Source: Rhodothermales bacterium
Lineage (GTDB): Bacteria; Bacteroidota; Rhodothermia; Rhodothermales; JAHQVL01
Direction: 5' to 3'
Length of the DNA: 64,000 nt
Assembly (NCBI GenBank): GCA_041391505.1
Contig: JAWKNW010000030.1
Coordinates: 1 to 64,000, forward strand
Shown: piece after piece, positions 10,575-19,640 of the stretch
Position numbering within the stretch: position 1 is the stretch's first letter
Layout: the number at the start of each line of letters is the position of its first letter
The notes under the pieces: model-generated
The model's input: the letters and a program-made list of their open reading frames with translations, nothing else
Told to the model about the DNA's origin: nothing
Database searches by the model: none
Translations under genes and position numbers: made by a program

Positions 10575-10776
10575 AACGTGCATACCGTAACGTTCAGCAC
10601 CCCAGTCGGCAGGCGAGCGGCGTGAACGTAAAAAATCGATATACGGGACGGCGGACCATGCTAGTCAGTGTCTGAAAACCTGTCAGCGTCTGAAAATCGT
10701 TCGAGGCAAACCGGAGTGCCGAATGAACCCCCGGAGCCGCGTTGGACCCTGACTCAGGTTCAGGCTACGGCTCGTT

Positions 10777-10808
10777 CTGAAAAACTCAGGCCGCGCCTAG
10801 TTTTTCAG
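10777..10808 (-). terminator. Hairpin overlapping the rplT stop codon
   Basis: A perfect 10-bp inverted repeat CTGAAAAACT / AGTTTTTCAG encloses a GC-rich inner stem (AGGC/GCCT). The stem includes the rplT stop codon. The A5/T5 tracts give it terminator character, and a tandem TGTCTGAAAA motif follows at about 10664-10700. Confidence 0.5.
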
Positions 10809-11144
10809 ATGGTCGACGACTTTCGAGAAGGCGGCCGGATCGTGTACGGCGAGATCGGCCAGGACCTTCCGGTTGAGACGCACTTCCGACTTGCGGAGGG
10901 CGCCCACGAGGCGCGAGTACGACATGTCGTTCAGGCGCGCGGCCGCGTTGATACGCGTGATCCACAGACGGCGGAACTGGCGCTTGCGCTGCCGGCGGTC
11001 CCGGTACGAGAAGGCGAGGGCGCGTTCAACCGTGTTTTTGGCGACGGTGTAGACCTTGCTACGGCGTCCCCAGTACCCTTTGGCTAGCGCCAGAATCCCT
11101 TTGCGGCGCCGGCGAGAGGCTACTCTGTTTGTGGCTCGAGGCAT
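10797..11144 (-). CDS. rplT: 50S ribosomal protein L20
   Basis: Full-length 115-residue L20, which binds 23S rRNA early in large-subunit assembly. The basic N-terminal extension (MPRATNRVASRRRRKG), the GYWGRRSK motif and the globular C-terminal domain (LWITRINAAARLNDMSYS) are all present. It lies 42 bases after rpmI in the conserved infC-rpmI-rplT order. Confidence 0.98.
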   Translation of the reverse strand: MPRATNRVASRRRRKGILALAKGYWGRRSKVYTVAKNTVERALAFSYRDRRQRKRQFRRLWITRINAAARLNDMSYSRLVGALRKSEVRLNRKVLADLAVHDPAAFSKVVDHLKN

Positions 11145-11186
11145 GGAACCTTACTCTGCTTATCAAACTCGTGTGGTAGGAGACGA

Positions 11187-11381
11187 TCAGACGCTGAGCA
11201 TGCGCTTCATGCGCGGCTCATCGACGGCGCTCACCAGCGTGGACTGGCGGAGGTTGCGCTTGCGCTTCTGCGACTTCTTCGTCAAAATGTGGTTCGCGAA
11301 CGCTTTTTCGCGCTTCAGCCGGCCGCTGCCGGTAACCTTGAAGCGCTTTTTGGCGCCGCTGTTCGACTTCATCTTGGGCAT
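11187..11381 (-). CDS. rpmI: 50S ribosomal protein L35
   Basis: Basic 64-residue protein with the family N terminus MPKMKSNSGAKKRFKVTGSG and the KKSQKRKRNLRQ core. The start at 11381 matches all L35 proteins; an upstream in-frame start would add 11 residues. It is followed by rplT after 42 bases. Confidence 0.97.
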   Translation of the reverse strand: MPKMKSNSGAKKRFKVTGSGRLKREKAFANHILTKKSQKRKRNLRQSTLVSAVDEPRMKRMLSV

Positions 11382-11472
11382 ATGCTCACCATTACGTTTG
11401 CCTTCGACCTGCACGGGCAGGTAAAAGTGTGCTCTATACGCCCCCTCAGGGCATACGTTTCCCGGAGTATTT

Positions 11473-11510
11473 TAAAAAAACAGCGAACGTAACGGGCGGG
11501 AGCCGTTACG
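11473..11510 (-). promoter_or_regulatory. Hairpin with T-run at the infC-rpmI junction
   Basis: On the minus strand CGTAACGG and CCGTTACG (11503-11510, 11488-11495) pair perfectly around a 7-base loop that includes the infC stop region. Seven bases later comes T7 (11480-11474). This is either a partial terminator or an attenuator setting the ratio of IF3 to L35/L20. L20-mediated feedback on this operon is known in other bacteria; here it is inference. Confidence 0.45.
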
Positions 11511-12048
11511 TCTTTTTCCGCGCCGGCGCCATGATCAGCGTCATGCGGCGCCCTTCCATGCGCGGCGCCTGATCGACGCGGCCCACTTCCTTCAGCTCTT
11601 CGATAAACCGCTTCAGGAGCGACTCGCCGTGTTCCTTGTAGAGGATGTCTCGACCCCGGAACTGCACCCAGGCCTTGACCATGTTGCCCTCCTCCAGAAA
11701 CTGGCGGGCATGCTTGGCCTTGAACTCGAAGTCGTGCGTGTCCGTCTGCGGACGAAACCGGATTTCCTTCAGCACCACGGCGTGCGACTTCTTCCGGGCT
11801 TCCTTCTCCTTCTTCTGCTGCTCATAGATATACTTGCCGTAATCGACGACTTTGCAGACAGGCGGGTCGGCATCGGGGGCGATCTCTACGAGGTCGACCC
11901 CGTAATTTTCGGCGAGGGCCAGGGCCTCATCCAGCGTGTAGACCCCGTGTTTGCCGTTTGGATCGACGACACGGACTTTGGAGGCGCGAATCTCGTTATT
12001 GATGCGAGTTCTTTTCTGAGGTGCTTGAGGCGCTTTTTTCAGACTCAT
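11506..12048 (-). CDS. infC: Translation initiation factor IF-3
   Basis: Initiation factor that binds the 30S subunit and checks start-codon pairing. The 180 residues contain the N-terminal domain (RINNEIRASKVRVVD, VDLVEIAPDADPPVCKVVDYGKY), the lysine-rich linker, and the C-terminal domain (KEIRFRPQTDTHDFEFK, MEGRRMTLIM). It appears to start with ATG rather than the rare AUU codon used by some enterobacterial infC genes, so that form of autoregulation is not evident. It is transcribed after thrS but separated by a terminator. Confidence 0.97.
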   Translation of the reverse strand: MSLKKAPQAPQKRTRINNEIRASKVRVVDPNGKHGVYTLDEALALAENYGVDLVEIAPDADPPVCKVVDYGKYIYEQQKKEKEARKKSHAVVLKEIRFRPQTDTHDFEFKAKHARQFLEEGNMVKAWVQFRGRDILYKEHGESLLKRFIEELKEVGRVDQAPRMEGRRMTLIMAPARKKT

Positions 12049-12330
12049 TCTGCGGTTTGTTTCACAATCAAATAGCTACGCGCGGCGATCGAGCGTGAAG
12101 CGCCGGCGACGGGGAATCCCCCGAATGGATTGATGTTCTCACGCCCGGCCCTGCCCGAGGTTTCAGTACGAGCCGCCCCATATGAACGAGGAAAGCCCTT
12201 TCGCGCTGTTGCAAAAGCAGGTTTGTGCCGGCCGCGCTGTTTCTACGGGCCGCTCCGCAACCGTTCGCGGCCCCGGAGCGCACACGAACCGTGACCGTCC
12301 TCCCTGACCGCCGGCGCAGCCGACGCTCCA
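12049..12330. other. infC upstream leader region, no gene seen
   Basis: About 280 bases between the thrS terminator and infC. Possible reading frames here are short, low in complexity and lack ribosome-binding sites, so no coding region is called. It likely holds the infC promoter and 5' leader, but no known leader motif is recognised. Confidence 0.4.
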
Positions 12331-12371
12331 TAAAAACGCAAACGGAGACGCCAGAGCGCCTCCGTTCGCCT
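12331..12371 (-). terminator. Intrinsic terminator of thrS
   Basis: On the minus strand a 14-bp stem (12356-12369 with 12338-12351, two G-T wobbles, 4-base loop) is followed by TTTTT (12336-12332). It lies about 45 bases after the thrS stop codon. Confidence 0.85.
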
Positions 12372-12415
12372 TAGTATCGTCTGTTTCGGGCCTCAAGTCA
12401 ATAGCCCGCACGCGA

Positions 12416-14353
12416 CTATCGGATCGACGAGGCGACTTCCGCCTTCAGCCGATCGATAAAATCTCCGAGGGTCATCGACTCCTGCGCGCCGACCCGGTGC
12501 TGCCGCACGGCCACCGTGCCTTCCTCGGCTTCCTTGCGTCCGAGCACGAGCATGTAAGGCACCTTCTGCACCTCGGCGCCCCGGATCTTGTAGCCGATCT
12601 TTTCATTCCGGAGATCGGCCTCGACCCGCAGGCCGGCTTCGACCAGGCGCTGACGCACCGCCGACGCGTAGTCGTTCATGTCGATGCTGATCGGGAGCAC
12701 CGCGACCTGGATGGGCGCCAGCCACACCGGGAAGTTGCCGCCGCAGTGTTCGATCAAGACGCCGATAAAGCGCTCCAGCGAGCCGAACGGCGCGCGGTGG
12801 ATCATCACCGGCCGATGCTTCTCGTTATCCTCGCCGATGTAGGTGAGGTCGAACCGCTGCGGCAGGTTGTAGTCCAGCTGCACCGTGCCGAGCTGCCACT
12901 CGCGCCCGAGGGCGTCCTTGACCATGAAGTCGAGCTTCGGGCCGTAAAACGCGGCTTCACCGGTCGCTTCCGTCGCCTCCAGGTTCATCTCGGCCGCCGC
13001 CTCGCGGATGGCCTGCTCGGCCCGCTCCCACTGGCTGTCTTCGCCGACGTACTTCTCCTTGTTCTCCGGATCGCGCAGCGAGATCTGCGCCTTGAAGTCG
13101 GTAAACTCCAGCGCCGACAGGACGGTCAGGGTCAGGTCGATCACGTTCTTGAACTCGTCCTTCACCTGGTCGTCGGTGCAGAAGATATGCGCGTCGTCCT
13201 GGGTGAAGCCGCGGACACGGGTGAGGCCGCCCAGTTCGCCGGACTGCTCGTACCGGTACACGGTGCCGAACTCGGCGAAGCGCACCGGCAGATCGCGATA
13301 CGAGTGCATCTTGCTCGCGTAGATCTGCGTGTGGTGCGGGCAGTTCATCGGCTTGAGGAGGTAGCCTTCCTGCTGCTCCGCGTCCTCGAACATGGGCGGA
13401 AACTGGCTGTCCTTATAATAGGGATAGTGCCCGCTGGTCTGGTACAGCTCGAGCCGGCCGATGTGCGGCGACACGACGGGTTGATACCCGCGCTTCACCT
13501 GCTCGCGCTTCAGAAACTCGGCGAGGTTCTCGCGCAGCATAGCGCCCTTCGGCAGCCACATCGGCAGGCCCGGACCCACCTTGGCGCTGAATGTAAACAG
13601 CTCGAGTTCGCGGCCCAGCTTCCGGTGGTCGCGCTGTTTGGCCAGCTCGATCCGTTCGAGGTATTCGTCCAGCTCCTTCTTCTTCGGGAAGGTGATGCCG
13701 TAGATGCGGGTGAGCTGCGGCCGCTTCTCATCTCCGCGCCAGTAGGCGCCGGCGACGTTCAGCAGCTTGGGGTTCTTGATGACGCCGGTCGACGGCACGT
13801 GCGGGCCGCGGCACAGGTCGGTGAAATCCCCCTGCTCGTAAAACGTGATGGCGCCGTCCTCGAGGTCCGCGATCAGTTCGAGCTTGTACTCGTCGCCCTT
13901 GCGGGTGAAGTAGTCGAGGGCTTCCTGCTTGGAGACGGACCGCCGGCTGTACGGCACGTCGCGCTTCGACAGCTCGGTCATCTTGGCCTCGATCGCCTCG
14001 AGGTCCTCGGGAGCCAGCTTGCGGTCGCCCAGGTCGATGTCGTAATAAAATCCGTTTTCGATCGCCGGCCCGATGCCGAACTTCACGCCGGGGAACAGCG
14101 CCTCGAGCGCCTCGGCCATGAGGTGGGCCGAGGAGTGCCAGTAGGCCATCCGCCCCTCCGCGTCGCGCCACGTCAGAATCTGCACCCGGGCATCACGGTC
14201 GATCGGCCGGCTGAGGTCCCATACCTCCCCGTTGACATTGACGGCCAGCGCCATCCGGGCGAGGCCTTCCGAGATGCCTTCAGCGATCGCGAGGCCGGTC
14301 ACGCCGGCTTCCTTCTCGAGGACCGATCCATCGGGCAGGGTAATCTTGATCAT
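12416..14353 (-). CDS. thrS: Threonyl-tRNA synthetase
   Basis: Class II synthetase charging tRNA-Thr, 645 residues. Domains in order: TGS domain (MIKITLPDGSVLEKEAG), editing domain (AYWHSSAHLMAEAL ... FYYDIDL, with GPHVPSTG), catalytic core with zinc ligands (MNCPHHTQIY cysteine, later histidines), motif 2 (RYEQSGELGGLTRVRGF), motif 3 (HRAPFGSLERFIGVL), and anticodon-binding domain. The start at 14353 gives the normal TGS N terminus; an upstream start would add 20 residues. It heads the thrS-infC-rpmI-rplT-pheS-pheT series known from many bacteria. Confidence 0.98.
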   Translation of the reverse strand: MIKITLPDGSVLEKEAGVTGLAIAEGISEGLARMALAVNVNGEVWDLSRPIDRDARVQILTWRDAEGRMAYWHSSAHLMAEALEALFPGVKFGIGPAIENGFYYDIDLGDRKLAPEDLEAIEAKMTELSKRDVPYSRRSVSKQEALDYFTRKGDEYKLELIADLEDGAITFYEQGDFTDLCRGPHVPSTGVIKNPKLLNVAGAYWRGDEKRPQLTRIYGITFPKKKELDEYLERIELAKQRDHRKLGRELELFTFSAKVGPGLPMWLPKGAMLRENLAEFLKREQVKRGYQPVVSPHIGRLELYQTSGHYPYYKDSQFPPMFEDAEQQEGYLLKPMNCPHHTQIYASKMHSYRDLPVRFAEFGTVYRYEQSGELGGLTRVRGFTQDDAHIFCTDDQVKDEFKNVIDLTLTVLSALEFTDFKAQISLRDPENKEKYVGEDSQWERAEQAIREAAAEMNLEATEATGEAAFYGPKLDFMVKDALGREWQLGTVQLDYNLPQRFDLTYIGEDNEKHRPVMIHRAPFGSLERFIGVLIEHCGGNFPVWLAPIQVAVLPISIDMNDYASAVRQRLVEAGLRVEADLRNEKIGYKIRGAEVQKVPYMLVLGRKEAEEGTVAVRQHRVGAQESMTLGDFIDRLKAEVASSIR

Positions 14354-14478
14354 GGCGGAATACACGGAGCGTTCCAGCCCCGCAAATGAAGTTGCATGGG
14401 TATGAATCGGCACATACCCGGCCAGTTGACGGCAGGATCCCGGCCCGAAATCGGCGCGGCGTTAATAATTGGTGCGAT

Positions 14479-14688
14479 TCAGGCCTCGACCGCCCGGTCG
14501 TGATGCCGCATCACGTACGCGGCGCCGGCCGCCGTGCCGGAAATGGCGCCCAGCACGAAGACGGCGGCGAGGTCGATGTACGTCACGCCCGTATCCATCT
14601 GACGCACCAGCGTATCGGCCACGACGAGGGCCCAGAACAGGGATGTTGCCGCGATCACGATCAACGAAGAAAAGGATAGCCGTTTCAT
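14479..14688 (-). CDS. Small two-helix membrane protein
   Basis: Unrecognised 69-residue protein with two predicted membrane helices (residues about 6-22, LIVIAATSLFWALVV; and about 35-58, YIDLAAVFVLGAISGTAAGAAYV). The start at 14688 is supported by a GGAGG ribosome-binding site seven bases upstream. It lies downstream of the YceI-like gene on the same strand. No function is assigned. Confidence 0.55.
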   Translation of the reverse strand: MKRLSFSSLIVIAATSLFWALVVADTLVRQMDTGVTYIDLAAVFVLGAISGTAAGAAYVMRHHDRAVEA

Positions 14689-14767
14689 GACGTGCCTCCG
14701 CGTTTTGTGGCGAGTTGACCCCACAGGATACGGTGTTTTGCGGCCGCGGATGCGGCGCAAACGGTCC

Positions 14768-15316
14768 TCACGGAACGTTCACCGACGCCAGAAGCGCCTC
14801 GATGCGCACGTCGATCGTCTCGGCCACGCGCATCACCAGCATCCGCGGCGGCTCGATCCGGTAATCGCGCATATTCAGCACCCATTCGGCCGTCACCATC
14901 AGCCCTTCCCCGACCCGCTGCAATCCCCCCTCAACCTCGATCTCCTGACTGACCCCGTGCAGGGTGAACGTGCCCTGCACGCGCGCCGGCTGCATCTCCG
15001 GGATCCCGGGGTCGAACTCGGAGACGAGCCGGCCCTCGAAAACGGCCTCCGGGAAACGACTCGTGTTCAGCGTCTTGCGCATGTCGCGATCGCGCTTGCC
15101 GATGCCGGTGTCCAGGGTGTTCAGATCGAGCGTGAACCGCACCGACCGGTCGATGAGGCTGACCCGCCCGCTCAGCGATTCCGAAATCCCGGTAAACCGG
15201 TTCACGGGGATCTCGCCGGTGAAGGCCGCCTTGCCGGCGTCGGTGGCGTACTGCTGCGCGTGCGCCGCCGGCGCATACAGGCTAGCTATCAAGAGCAGGA
15301 TCGGGATGAATTTCAT
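14768..15316 (-). CDS. YceI-like periplasmic protein
   Basis: Secreted protein of 182 residues with a signal peptide (MKFIPILLLIASLYAPAAHA) and a YceI-type lipocalin-like barrel. Visible family features include AFTGEIPVNRFTG, DTGIGKRDRDMRKTLN, FPEAVFEGR and GTFTLHGVSQEIEVE. YceI proteins bind isoprenoid-type lipids such as polyprenyl chains in the periplasm; the ligand here is unknown. The start at 15316 gives the signal peptide directly. It is divergent from the sulfatase gene, with a heptad-type palindrome in the spacer. Confidence 0.8.
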   Translation of the reverse strand: MKFIPILLLIASLYAPAAHAQQYATDAGKAAFTGEIPVNRFTGISESLSGRVSLIDRSVRFTLDLNTLDTGIGKRDRDMRKTLNTSRFPEAVFEGRLVSEFDPGIPEMQPARVQGTFTLHGVSQEIEVEGGLQRVGEGLMVTAEWVLNMRDYRIEPPRMLVMRVAETIDVRIEALLASVNVP

Positions 15317-15418
15317 GGTGTGCGCCGGTTCGTGTACCCTTGAGACGCCGACTGCCGGCCCTCCCGTTCCCGACCCGCCCGGATCAGCCCGATTCGCCCG
15401 CCCCACGGGGCCTTTGGA

Positions 15419-15562
15419 CCAGGGCAATCGCATGCTCTTCAAACGTGAGCATCTCCCGGTGTGGGAGTATGGGGGTATGGGAGGTTTTGCGGTAAAAATG
15501 CCCCCATGCACCCAAACTCCCATACGCTTCTCACGGCCACGGCGAGCATACGATTGCCCTGG
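15419..15562. repeat. Large imperfect palindrome with 7-base periodicity
   Basis: Outer arms 15419-15437 and 15544-15562 are inverted copies matching at 18 of 19 positions. Inner arms pair as CGTGAG/CTCACG (15444-15449, 15530-15535) and GTATGGGAG/CTCCCATAC (15475-15483, 15517-15525). Between them GTGGGAG-TATGGGG-like units repeat every 7 bases. It fills much of the divergent spacer between the YceI-like and sulfatase genes. Confidence 0.75.
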
Positions 15563-15662
15563 CCTTCGGACGCCTGAAGTTGCCCTCGCCGGCCGCGCAT
15601 CGTAAGTTCAATCAACCATCGGCGAACAGGCTGTCGCCCTCACCTTCATCCCCCCACGTCAC

Positions 15663-17207
15663 ATGTCCTCGATCCGCCCCTTTTTCCTGGTCGCGACGCT
15701 CCTGCTCGGCCTCTCGTCGTGCGAGGCCCCGACCGATACGCCGCAGCAACCGCCGAATATCGTCATCATCTATGCGGACGACCTCGGCTATGGCGATGTG
15801 AGCAGCTACGGCGCCACCGCCATCCAGACCCCGAACATCGACCGGATCGCCGCGGAAGGGTTGCGCTTCACGCACGCCCACGCACCGTCTGCCACCTGCA
15901 CGCCGTCGCGCTACGCCATGCTAACCGGCGAATACGCCTGGCGCCGGCCCGGGACGGGCGTTGCCCGGGGCAATGCCTCGCTGATCATCGAGCCGGGGCG
16001 AACGACTCTGGCGGACGTCATGAAGCAGGCCGGCTACGCCACCGGCGTGGTGGGCAAATGGCACCTGGGCCTCGGCGGGCCGGACGGCCCCGACTGGAAC
16101 GGCGACATCACGCCGGGGCCTCTCGAACTCGGGTTCGACGAGGCGTTCCTGATCCCGGCCACCGGCGACCGGGTGCCGACGGTGTACGTGAAGGATCGGC
16201 GCATCGTCGGGCTCGATGCGTCGGACCCGATCGCCGTCAGCTTCGACGGCCCCATCGGCGACGAGCCGACCGGCAAGGAGCACCCCGAACTGCTCAAGAT
16301 GCACCCGAGCCATGGCCACGACATGACGATCGTCAACGGCATCAGCCGGATCGGGTGGATGTCCGGGGGGCAGTCGGCCCGGTGGGTGGATGAAGACATG
16401 GCCGATGTGATCGCCGGCGAGGCGGTCGGCTTTATGGAGCGCCACCAGGACGAACCCTTCTTCCTCTATTTCGCCACGCACGACATCCACGTCCCGCGCG
16501 TCCCCCATCCCCGGTTTGCCGGCCAGAGCGGGATGGGCCCCCGCGGCGACGCGATCCTGCAGCTGGACTGGACCGTCGGCGAAGTGCTCGACGCGCTGGA
16601 CCGCCTGGGTCTGACCGACAACACCCTCGTGATCTTCTCCAGCGATAACGGCCCCGTCGTCGACGACGGCTACCAGGATCAGGCCGTCGAACTCCTCGGC
16701 GACCATACCCCCTCCGGCCCGTACCGCGGCGGCAAATACAGCGCCTTCGAGGCCGGCACCCGCGTCCCGTTCCTCGTCCGCTGGCCCGCGAGCGTCGCCC
16801 CGGGCACGACATCCGACGCCCTGATCTCGCAGATCGACCTCATGGCTTCCTTCGCCGCGATGCGCAACGTCCCGCTCACCGACGCCGACGCACCCGACAG
16901 CTTCGACCTCCAGCACACGCTGATCGGCCACATGCCGGCCGGCCGCGAGCACCTCGTGGAGCACAACACGGGCGGCACGCTCTCCATCATCCGGGGGGAC
17001 TGGAAGTACATCGAACCGAGCGACCGCGCCGCCTACAACGCCTACACCAACACCGAACTCGGCAACGCCCCCACGCCCCAGCTCTACAACCTGGCGGATG
17101 ACCCCGGCGAACGAACGAATGTCGCAGAAGCCCACCCCGACATCGCCGCCGAACTCGCGGCCTTGCTGGAGGGGTTAAAATCAGCCGGCCGGTCGCGGGC
17201 GATGTGA
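15663..17207 (+). CDS. Sulfatase (arylsulfatase A-like lipoprotein)
   Basis: Sulfate ester hydrolase of 514 residues, probably a lipoprotein: the signal peptide ends LLGLSSC (lipobox Cys20). The active-site motif CTPSR starts at residue 79, where the cysteine would be converted to formylglycine. Metal-binding residues are visible in ADDLGYGD and in FSSDNGPV, and the substrate-side motif GKWHLG is present. A sulfatase-maturing enzyme is not in the window. The substrate is unknown; sulfated polysaccharide is plausible for a marine-type heterotroph. The gene converges on the PQQ dehydrogenase gene across a REP-like palindrome. Confidence 0.93.
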   Translation: MSSIRPFFLVATLLLGLSSCEAPTDTPQQPPNIVIIYADDLGYGDVSSYGATAIQTPNIDRIAAEGLRFTHAHAPSATCTPSRYAMLTGEYAWRRPGTGVARGNASLIIEPGRTTLADVMKQAGYATGVVGKWHLGLGGPDGPDWNGDITPGPLELGFDEAFLIPATGDRVPTVYVKDRRIVGLDASDPIAVSFDGPIGDEPTGKEHPELLKMHPSHGHDMTIVNGISRIGWMSGGQSARWVDEDMADVIAGEAVGFMERHQDEPFFLYFATHDIHVPRVPHPRFAGQSGMGPRGDAILQLDWTVGEVLDALDRLGLTDNTLVIFSSDNGPVVDDGYQDQAVELLGDHTPSGPYRGGKYSAFEAGTRVPFLVRWPASVAPGTTSDALISQIDLMASFAAMRNVPLTDADAPDSFDLQHTLIGHMPAGREHLVEHNTGGTLSIIRGDWKYIEPSDRAAYNAYTNTELGNAPTPQLYNLADDPGERTNVAEAHPDIAAELAALLEGLKSAGRSRAM

Positions 17208-17235
17208 AACAACCATGTCATCATGAATAAAAGTT

Positions 17236-17360
17236 GTCATCCCGACCAGACCGCCGATGAAATCGGTGGGCAGCGGAGGGACCTCCCGATGAATGGCATT
17301 GCCATAGTCAGGAGGTCCCTCCACGGCTCCCCGCATTAGCGGGGATTCGGTCGGGATGAC
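17236..17360. repeat. REP-like palindromic element, GTCATCCC ends
   Basis: Terminal arms GTCATCCCGACC (17236-17247) and GGTCGGGATGAC (17349-17360) are perfect inverted copies. An inner pair GAGGGACCTCC / GGAGGTCCCTCC (17276-17286, 17311-17322) surrounds a small ATGGCATTGCCAT hairpin. It lies between two convergent genes, so it may also act as a bidirectional terminator. Confidence 0.8.
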
Positions 17361-17407
17361 CTTCATATTTTGATTAATGAGCGCCCAACCCTTCCATTTT
17401 GGCGCGC

Positions 17408-19507
17408 TCACCGGGGCAGTGCGAAGGCCACATACGCGTCGCCCGACCTCGTCCCCATCTTCCCTCCGCCGGCTGCTATGACGACGTATTGCCGGCCGTT
17501 CACCGCGTAGGTCGCCGGCGTGGCGTAGCCGCCGCTCGGGAGCCGGGTCGACCAGAGTTCTTCCCCCGTCGCCCGGTCGAACGCCCGGAAGCGCTCATCC
17601 TTCGACGCCCCGATGAAAAGCAGTCCGCCGGCCGTGGCGATCGGACCGCCGTAGTTTTCCGTCCCGGTCTTCGGGATGCCCCGCGCCGTCAGCTCCGGGA
17701 TCTCGCCGAGGGGGACGGACCACAGGATCTCACCCCGGTTCAGATCGATGGCGTTGAGCGTGCCCCAGGGCGGGCGCACGACCGGGTAGCCGTTCGCGTC
17801 GACAAACCGGTTGTAGCCCATGTGGTTGTACCGGACGGCCGCTTCCGGTGAGGCCGTGAGCCCCTCGGGCTGCGGGTCGCCGAATAGGAAGGCGACGATG
17901 GCGTCGACCTCGTCCGGTTTCAGGTAGGGCAGTGCCGGCATCCGCACGCCGCCGCCTCGAACCTGCGCGGCGACCTGTTCGCGCGTTTTCCGCTGGCCGA
18001 TGCCGGCGAGCGACGGAATCCCCGTCGCGTCCGAGGCGCCGGCGCCGTGACAATTATAACAGTAATACGCAAAGAGCTGCTGGCCGGCGGAGAACGAACG
18101 CTGGCTTGCGTCCAGGTCGATCTTCCGCATCTGGAGCACCCACGGCATCTCGTTCGCGTTGACGTACAGGATCCCCGCGTTCGGATCGTGCGCGGCGCCG
18201 CCCCACTCGCCGCCGCCGTCGAACCCCGGGAAAATGATCGTGCCCTGCGTGCTCGGCGGGACGAACTGGCCGGCGCTGCGGAGCCGCGCCAGGCTGTCGC
18301 GGAAGACGGCCGCCTGCTCCGGGAACAGGTCGTTGATGTCGTCCGGCCCGAGCTGCTGCCGGGCGAAGGGCGGCGGTCGGGTCGGCAGCGCCTGCGTCGG
18401 CCAGGCGGCTTCGCCGTCCAGATCCGAAGGCAGGACCTGCCGCTCCTCGACCGGGAAGAGTGGCGCGCCCGTGTCGCGATCCAGCAGCCAGACGTGCCCC
18501 GACTTCGTGATCTGCGCCAGCGCGTCGATCCGCCGGCCGTCGTGGGTGACCGTGACGAGGTTCGGCGCCGCCGGCAGGTCGCGGTCCCAGATGTCGTGGC
18601 GGACGGTCTGGTAGTGCCATTTCCGCTCGCCGGTCGCTGCGTCGAGCGCCAGGATGGCGTTGGCGAAGAGGTTTTCTCCGTGCCGGTTACCGCCCCAAAA
18701 GTCGAACGCCGCCGAGCCCGTCGGCAGGTAGACCGTGCCGCGTTCGGGGTCGAGGCTCATGCCGCTCCAGACGTTGACGCCGCCGGTGCGCTGCCACGCG
18801 TCCGCCGGCCAGGAATTGTAGCCGTATTCGCCGGGCTGGGGGATGGTGTGAAAGATCCAGGCCCGCTCGCCCGTGCGGATGTCGTAGGCGCGGATATGCC
18901 CCGGGGCCGACGGCAGCTCTTCCGCGACGCGTCCGCCGACGATGTAGAGATCCTGATAAACCACGCCGGGCGTGTTCAGCGACCAGAACGTGCCGGCGGC
19001 GTCGCGGTCAAGCCCTTCCCGAAGGTCGACAAACCCGCCGGACCCGAACGACGGGATCGGCAGCCCCGTGCGGGCATCGAGGGCGAAGAGCCGGTGGCCG
19101 GCGCCGTAGAGGAGGCGTCGGTCGTCGCCCGACTCCCAGTAGGCCACCCCGCGACTGACGCCGAAGACGCTCGGCGCGTCGCCGGCGGCGTACAGGTCGA
19201 ACACCCATTTCTCGGCGCCGGTCGCCGCGTCGAGGGCGAAGAGCTTCAGCCGCGGCGAAGCGCCGTAGAGGACGCCGTCGACGACGATCGGGTTAAACTG
19301 GATCTGGGAGCGGTTGCTGGAGTCGGCGTCGCCGGTGTGGTAGGTCCAGGCGACGTCGAGCCGGCCGACGTTCGTACGGTCGATCTGGTCGAGCGTCGAA
19401 TACTGGCTGTTGGCGAGGTCGCCGCCGAAGTAGCGCCAGTCGGTGTTTCCATCGGGGGCGGCGCAGGAGGAGAGGACGAGTACCAGAATCAGCGCGGTGC
19501 GGGCCAT
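17408..19507 (-). CDS. PQQ-dependent dehydrogenase with inserted cytochrome c domain
   Basis: Quinoprotein dehydrogenase of 699 residues, probably a lipoprotein (LVLVLSSC near residue 13). The N-terminal part is a beta-propeller with repeated LFALDAATG-type blades and GNAGDTDWRYFGGD-like start (here GNTDWRYFGGDLANSQYS). A class I cytochrome c domain with CYNCH heme motif (about residue 481-485) is inserted, after which the propeller closes (GGPIATAGGLLFIGA). This arrangement is known for PQQ-dependent glucose/alcohol dehydrogenases that pass electrons to a heme. The substrate is unknown. The start at 19507 gives the lipoprotein signal; an upstream extension is unlikely. Confidence 0.88.
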   Translation of the reverse strand: MARTALILVLVLSSCAAPDGNTDWRYFGGDLANSQYSTLDQIDRTNVGRLDVAWTYHTGDADSSNRSQIQFNPIVVDGVLYGASPRLKLFALDAATGAEKWVFDLYAAGDAPSVFGVSRGVAYWESGDDRRLLYGAGHRLFALDARTGLPIPSFGSGGFVDLREGLDRDAAGTFWSLNTPGVVYQDLYIVGGRVAEELPSAPGHIRAYDIRTGERAWIFHTIPQPGEYGYNSWPADAWQRTGGVNVWSGMSLDPERGTVYLPTGSAAFDFWGGNRHGENLFANAILALDAATGERKWHYQTVRHDIWDRDLPAAPNLVTVTHDGRRIDALAQITKSGHVWLLDRDTGAPLFPVEERQVLPSDLDGEAAWPTQALPTRPPPFARQQLGPDDINDLFPEQAAVFRDSLARLRSAGQFVPPSTQGTIIFPGFDGGGEWGGAAHDPNAGILYVNANEMPWVLQMRKIDLDASQRSFSAGQQLFAYYCYNCHGAGASDATGIPSLAGIGQRKTREQVAAQVRGGGVRMPALPYLKPDEVDAIVAFLFGDPQPEGLTASPEAAVRYNHMGYNRFVDANGYPVVRPPWGTLNAIDLNRGEILWSVPLGEIPELTARGIPKTGTENYGGPIATAGGLLFIGASKDERFRAFDRATGEELWSTRLPSGGYATPATYAVNGRQYVVIAAGGGKMGTRSGDAYVAFALPR

Positions 19508-19640
19508 GTTTTCTCCCTGTAGAATCCAACCACGCAGCATCCGACCACGTGGCATCAAACCACAGAAAGTAGGTCACAGCCGCCGATTCATACAATGCGG
19601 TCCGTCCGAGCCGGCCGATTCGGCCGCGCCGGCCCGGGAG

